Shown here in pieces: positions 59,077 to 64,000 of a DNA stretch of 64,000 bases (position 1 is its first letter; every line of letters begins with the position of its first letter). The notes beneath the pieces were generated by a model. It had not been told where the DNA came from and searched no databases. It saw nothing but the letters and a program-made list of their open reading frames with translations. The DNA is taken from positions 3,191,333-3,255,332 of the forward strand of contig BSYO01000016.1 of NCBI GenBank assembly GCA_033239525.1, given 5' to 3'. The position numbers were made by a program, and so were the translations under genes. Origin of the DNA: Nepenthes gracilis. Lineage: Eukaryota; Streptophyta; Magnoliopsida; Caryophyllales; Nepenthaceae.

Positions 59077-61488
59077 TGTAATATTCTAAATTTTCATTCG
59101 AATTAATTTAATATTAATTATAATTTTAGATAATTTAGGTGTTATAAAAATTTATTAAATATTATAAAATTTGGACGGATATTTGGAACAGTCAGGTTGG
59201 CACTGAGATGTGTTCGTACTATTGCCTAAATATCTGTTTGGATTTTAGAATAAAAGAAAATAAAAAAATATATAATATAAAAAAATAATATATAATAATA
59301 ATAATAATATATAATAAAAACGAAAAAAAAGAAGAAGATAAGGATCGAGGGTTTCGGGGAGAGAGAAGGAGGGAGAAGAGGAGAGAGAGAGAGAAGCTGC
59401 GCGAGGAGGAAGGAGAGAGGCGGTCGGAGACGGCGATGTGCGGCAAAATCAGCACGGTGAGGGTTGGGTCATTGATAGTGACGGCGCATGGAGGAGGCCA
59501 TGCGGTGGTGGTCGATGACGAGCGCGCGACAGAGGTTGTGCAAGAGAGGGAAACGGCGCAAGGAGAGAGACAGCAAAGCTATGGCGACGGCGCCGATGGG
59601 GTGACGCCGGGTAGGTCGATGAGGCCATTCGAGGCGGTGGCAGGTCGGCGTGGCGGCAGCAGACGTTGGAAGTTGCGCAGATGAGAGAGAAAGGGGCATG
59701 CTGCGGCAGTGCGTACCGATAGAGAGAGACACCTGATTCGAGTGTTTTGGGATATCTTTTTTTCAGATTTGTGAAATATGATATCAAGGTAAGTATTTGT
59801 AAACCCCATCTTTGGTTTGATTTAACATCTGAAATATTTTGGATACTATTTAAATTTTTACTAATATACATGTATTTTTATACACCTGATCTATTTACTA
59901 TGAACATACATGTTTAATTTATTGGTTGATTTGGATGTTGTTAGACTGAGTTTTATGATTTTGAAGGATTTAATATTTTTGAAAGTACGAATAATTTATC
60001 GGACATTGTATATATTTATATCAATATCTATATACAAAAATGTGCACAAAATTGGCATAGGCCGTGCATTTTTATATGCATGTGTCGGGTTGGGATAACT
60101 ACATTTGAATTTGGATTGAGATATTCTTACCAACTCCCGACAGAGAGATTTATTTAAAAATTCCTTTTTGTCGGTAGAAAAGACTTGGAATAATGACCTT
60201 TCCCATTTGGATAATTTGATTTGACTTTATAATATATTCAGACGTCCTAATATATCTGACAAACTTAAAAATTACATTCAAAATAGTGGGTGACAAATAA
60301 TAGTGAGCAATCTTACCCATGGATATAGATTACATGGGTGGTCATTCATACTAACTTAATTTACATTTGATTTTGCCTAAAATTATTGTAATTATGTGTA
60401 ACCCTTCTTCAAATTAATTTTTAAATAATCAAAACCCAAATTTGATACATAATTTTTATTTCTGTATTGATTGATATTGGATTTTGATTTGGATATAGAT
60501 TTTTGGATTTAGATTTCAAATTTATCGATTTTACCCATAATTGGGCTTTGGTATATCATGTACAAATGATTTGACTGTATATATTTTGATCCGGACCTTT
60601 GGAATATTTATTACGATACTACTTTGGCTTCTGCGCACGCTATTGGATCATTCGACTGTCGAAATTTGCCCTAAATCACAGGCTAATCATGCCTTGGATT
60701 CAGAATCGGATACAAACTTAAACTCAGACTCTGACTCTAATTGGTTTTTGGAATTGGCTATTTGTCTATTGGAATTGATTTGGATCATTTCTATTTTGTT
60801 TATATATATATATACACGTCTCGATGAGAACTATTTTTTAATTTGGACATTTATTTTGAATTTGAATATTTGATTTGAGTGCATGACTATTATTAGATTT
60901 TGAATCTTGGATTTCTATTTGATTCATTCTATCAATGATTTAAATTTATTCTGTCATTTGAATAGATTTTATCTATTTAATTTTCTCTCCAATTTATTAA
61001 ATTTTTTTTATTTAAATATGATACTTGTTGAGTATTAGGCTCGCTTTTTCTATTTTATCCATTTAGAGTAGAAAATTCAGATACATTGTAGGAGTATGGT
61101 CGTGATCTGTCAACCATTCTTCAGATTTGATGAATTTTAATTCTATTATAATTTAAATTGGTATTTTATGTGATTGAATTATAAAATTGATCGGGTATGA
61201 ACCCATGGTTATATTTTAAAAATAGTTCAGATATTATATTATATTTGATTATGATTTTTGGTTAAATTATTACCTCCCTTCCGATGATTGTAGAGTTTGT
61301 CATATTTATTTTGTCGAAATGATTGTCTAATAAGATCCCATATAGATTTAATTTTATTGAGTTATATATTTTGTGGTCACACTCTAATTTTGGGACTTTG
61401 TGTTATTTATTTAATTTATTTAAAATTTTAGATTTTAAAAATTATAATTAATTATTTAAATTAACCTATTTGGTTCGAATTCACAACA
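59077..61488 (+). repeat. Tekay-like 5' LTR (2412 bp)
   Basis: Boundaries are set by TGT...ACA, by the adjacent primer site and by homology to the minus-strand LTR starting at 39704. It contains a GA-rich leader (59330-59690) and an AT-rich U5-like second half. The ORFs at 59436-59871 belong to this leader and are not genes. Confidence 0.7.
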
Positions 61489-61492
61489 GAAG

Positions 61493-61503
61493 TGGTATCA
61501 GAG
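61493..61503 (+). promoter_or_regulatory. Primer binding site (initiator tRNA-Met)
   Basis: TGGTATCAGAG, complementary to the 3' end of plant initiator tRNA-Met, four bases after the LTR end CACAACA. Confidence 0.85.
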
Positions 61504-64000
61504 AAAAATCGTAAAGAGAGGTACCTTAAGTCATTTTGAATAAACAATGGACTAGACATTTGGACGTGATAAATAATTTCTTTGACTGATTGTAGAAAAT
61601 TTTGGTTGTTAAGGTTTGGATTTGAATCGAAAGGGCGAGTTGTGGAGGTTTGGGTTTAGATTGAAAGGATAATCACCTGTTCATGATTAGTCGCGCGAAC
61701 GACATAATGTATGGTTTGATATAGGAGTTGAATTAGAATTTTATTGAGTTTTTGCATATATGTGAATGTTTTGTTTGGATTTGTAATTTTGAAAAAGAAG
61801 TAGCGGCCATGGGTGGTACCGGTTTGAAATCTTGTTGAGTAAAAGGAGATTTTGGTCAATAGAGGGGTGGGTGATAAAGTTGGTCGGTTTGAAACTTCGC
61901 GGAGTAGAAGGAGATTTTGGTCGATAAAGGGTTAGGTGATAAAGTTGGTCAGTTCTAAATTTTACGGCATAGAAGGAGATTTTTTGTCGGTAGGAAGGTA
62001 AGCAGTGGAAGTAGAGATGAATGAAAACTCGTCAAGGTTGAATGCTATAGATAAAGATGAAGAAGTTCAAATTAAGTCAACTTATTTCTCTTTGTAAGAG
62101 AAGTTGTGGAGTTTTGATGGACAACTTCTACAAGAAGATAAGACAATGATGTGCAAGTCTAATTTTATTAGTAGCGAAAAGGCTGATCATGTAAAGATTT
62201 GAAACTTTGGTTTGGATGAGAGGAAGACACAATGATTTCCCATTCCCTCTTATCGCTGTGATCGGGTGGATAATCATCTCCGTAATATCTCATCATTGAA
62301 GAATCGATGGATGAAGAGCTCGAGATTCAGCCTCTGAGGCAATATTAGGAAGTGGTTGAAGAATTTGAAAGATTTGTTGAAGTATGATAGTGGCTATGGA
62401 ATTTCAAGATTCAATTTGGAAACAATTAGTGCCATTCCAACTTTGAATTATTTTGAGAAGTTGGAACAGGCCTTGTTGATCGAGTAGGAGTAGCTCCGGG
62501 AAAAATTTTTCTAAGAGAAATCAAAGTATTTGAGTCAAAACCCGAATGATAGACTTACTTATCCTCCAAATGATAAGCTAAAGGAAGTCAGGTGAAGCAA
62601 AATCTTCTCTCTCAAAGTTCGAGTTCGTAAGGTTAGCCTGCAAGTTTAGCGAGAAGGTATACACGAGACGAGTTTACTTCGTTAGAAATGAAGTCTACTT
62701 CAAATTGCGGCAAAATATGCTATTTGTTAAGGGATCATTCGAATTCTAGGCGTCTGGATTCCAGACATCCCGACAGGGGCCAAATTGTTCCAACAGAGCA
62801 TTTTACATATACAATTTGTGAAGTTAGAGCCAGACCCTCCATCATGGAAGACTGTTTCGTTAAGATCATTTCATTCTGTATTTTGGGATATAGGTTCTCG
62901 GAGTTCCAAGAAAGAACTAATAACAAGTTGATTTTCGGCATTGTAAATTAGTCATCTGTTGAGAGATGAGTGCTGAGTTTATTTGGCATATATGGTTACA
63001 TTTGGGAGTTATTCTGTAACCATTGAAGACATTTTGGTCATTTGTAAATTTGAAGATGTTTTTTAGAGGATTCAATTGAATTGCTCTTGGATCAAGAGAT
63101 CAAATTTATTTTCAATGTTGTGCTTGGATCTACGTCTATTTCGAAGGCTCTATATGGAGTAGTCATGTCTGAATTAAAGAAATTGAAATAGCAATTGTAG
63201 AATCTGTTGAGAAGGTTTCGTTCGACCAAGTGTCTTGGCGTGGAGTGCTTCAATGTTCTCTCGTGCATAAAGTTAGATTGATAGATCTATGCTTGGATTA
63301 TTCAGGGAATTGAATATGTATCAGTTCTCAAGGATCGAGGATTTGTTGGATCCATTTGAAGAAATTTGAATTTTTTCTAAAATTGAGTTGTACTCGAGGT
63401 ATCCTTAATTGAGGATTTAGTGGGAGAATGTGCATAAGATAGTTTTCAGGTCAAGGTGTGACCATTGTGAATTCTGATGGTGCTTTTAGGTTGTCCAATA
63501 TTTTAGCGTCTTGTATAAATAATATCGATTGAAATTTTTGACCGTGTTTGGGTTAGTTATGATGGCTTTGTCAATGTTGTTCTAATTTAATTGAACAATA
63601 TTGAGAAATATGAGATCCGATTGGGAAATTTGTTACAGATTTTGAGAAGATGTAATTTTGGTTCATTCGGTTTTTAATGTGACATTTAAAAATTCGAAGA
63701 AGATGGAAGTTGTGGTAAATTTGAAAAGTCTGGCTAAGGTCTCGGGAGTGTAGAGTTTCTTGAATCTAGTTGGTTATGATGGGAGTTTCGTTGAATATTT
63801 CTCAAAGATTGCAGTGTTGTTGGCGCTTTTAGAATAGAGGAAATCGGTATTTAACTGAAGTGATCCAAGTTCGATGGAAATGTCGAAGACTCTCCACCTA
63901 GTGGAGTGGAGAAAATTTGATGGCAATTTGATCTCAAGTCGAAACCGACAGCCATAATATGAAGCACGAGATCGCGGCTCATGTGGCATGATTTATCTCG
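61504..64000 (+). pseudogene. Tekay-like gag-pol relic, truncated by window end
   Basis: No long frame survives. A decayed gag and protease would occupy about 61.6-63.0 kb; I can name no motif there. RT-region fragments across frames at about 63190-63850 include RLIDLCLDYSGN, LNFF and the SFLNLVGYDGSF block. Stops and shifts throughout. Confidence 0.5.

Larger units (their letters stand above)
59077..64000 (+). mobile_element. Tekay/Del-like Ty3/gypsy element, degenerate, continues past window end
   Basis: LTR 59077-61488 (TGTAATA...ACAACA), primer binding site TGGTATCAGAG four bases later, then a gag-pol region broken by many stops. RT-level motifs appear late: SFLNLVGYDGSFVEYFSKIA near 63750-63810 corresponds to the post-RT connection motif (SFLGLAGYYRRFVxxFSKIA) of chromoviral gypsy pol. 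The very long LTR fits Tekay/Del. The 3' LTR lies outside the window. Confidence 0.7.

Noticed and set aside
59436..59871. GC-rich ORFs of 82-140 codons on both strands
   Set aside because: They lie in the GA/GC-rich leader of the Tekay-like LTR and share words with the 38.4-kb LTR copy.
62688..62951. 87-codon ORF as an independent gene
   Set aside because: Inside the decayed Tekay-like gag-pol region; no conserved motif of its own.

Overview
This window is a plant nuclear genome segment, from a flowering plant that could be a monocot such as a palm (species not provable from sequence alone). The evidence is spliced genes with GT-AG introns, a chloroplast-type SP1-family E3 ligase, a plant receptor-like cytoplasmic kinase, a NOG1 relic with a telo-box leader, and plant lineages of Ty3/gypsy elements in an AT-rich background. 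I see no bacterial operons, CRISPR array or phage.

Layout. (1) 334-17430, minus strand: one intact gene of six coding exons for an SPL2-like (SP1/MUL1 family) membrane RING E3 ligase, 399 codons plus stop. Its last intron is about 10.3 kb and holds a probable long LTR-type repeat (1656-10621), itself interrupted by a decayed Reina-type chromovirus (2847-8314, 5-bp target duplication GTTAG). (2) 17.6-23.3 kb: an AT-rich tandem repeat of about 300 bp, split by a dead L1-type LINE (about 18.5-21.7 kb). (3) 23.3-27.5 kb: AT-rich DNA with no recognised gene. (4) 27.5-39.7 kb: a long LTR of a Tekay/Del-like family on the minus strand. Nested in it is a GC-rich Tat-lineage Ty3/gypsy element (28008-37179, target duplication CATTC). 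The Tat element keeps gag, a protease start and integrase remnants but appears to lack reverse transcriptase/RNase H. It carries two promoter-like antisense ORF relics. (5) 39.7-43.9 kb: AT-rich, with a copia relic. (6) 43915-47448, plus strand: an intact four-exon RLCK-VII kinase (PBL/RIPK-like, 447 aa). (7) 50.6-51.1 kb: the tail of an RTE-type LINE. (8) 51515-56110, minus strand: a NOG1 GTPase pseudogene with a retained 5'-UTR intron, which contains a complete solo LTR with target duplication CATAT. (9) 56.2-56.8 kb: a long (ATT)n tract. (10) 58.3-64.0 kb: an LTR fragment followed by a plus-strand Tekay-like element whose LTR (59077-61488) and primer binding site are clear; it runs off the window end.

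Functionally only two genes look alive: the SPL2-like ligase (organelle outer-membrane protein turnover) and the RLCK kinase (plasma-membrane signalling). They show no sign of working together. The rest is transposon history. The most instructive points are an essential RING exon separated from the gene body by nested transposons, a Tat element with a pol deletion but clean termini, and a tandem duplication inside the host LTR that preserves an empty-site copy of the Tat insertion point.
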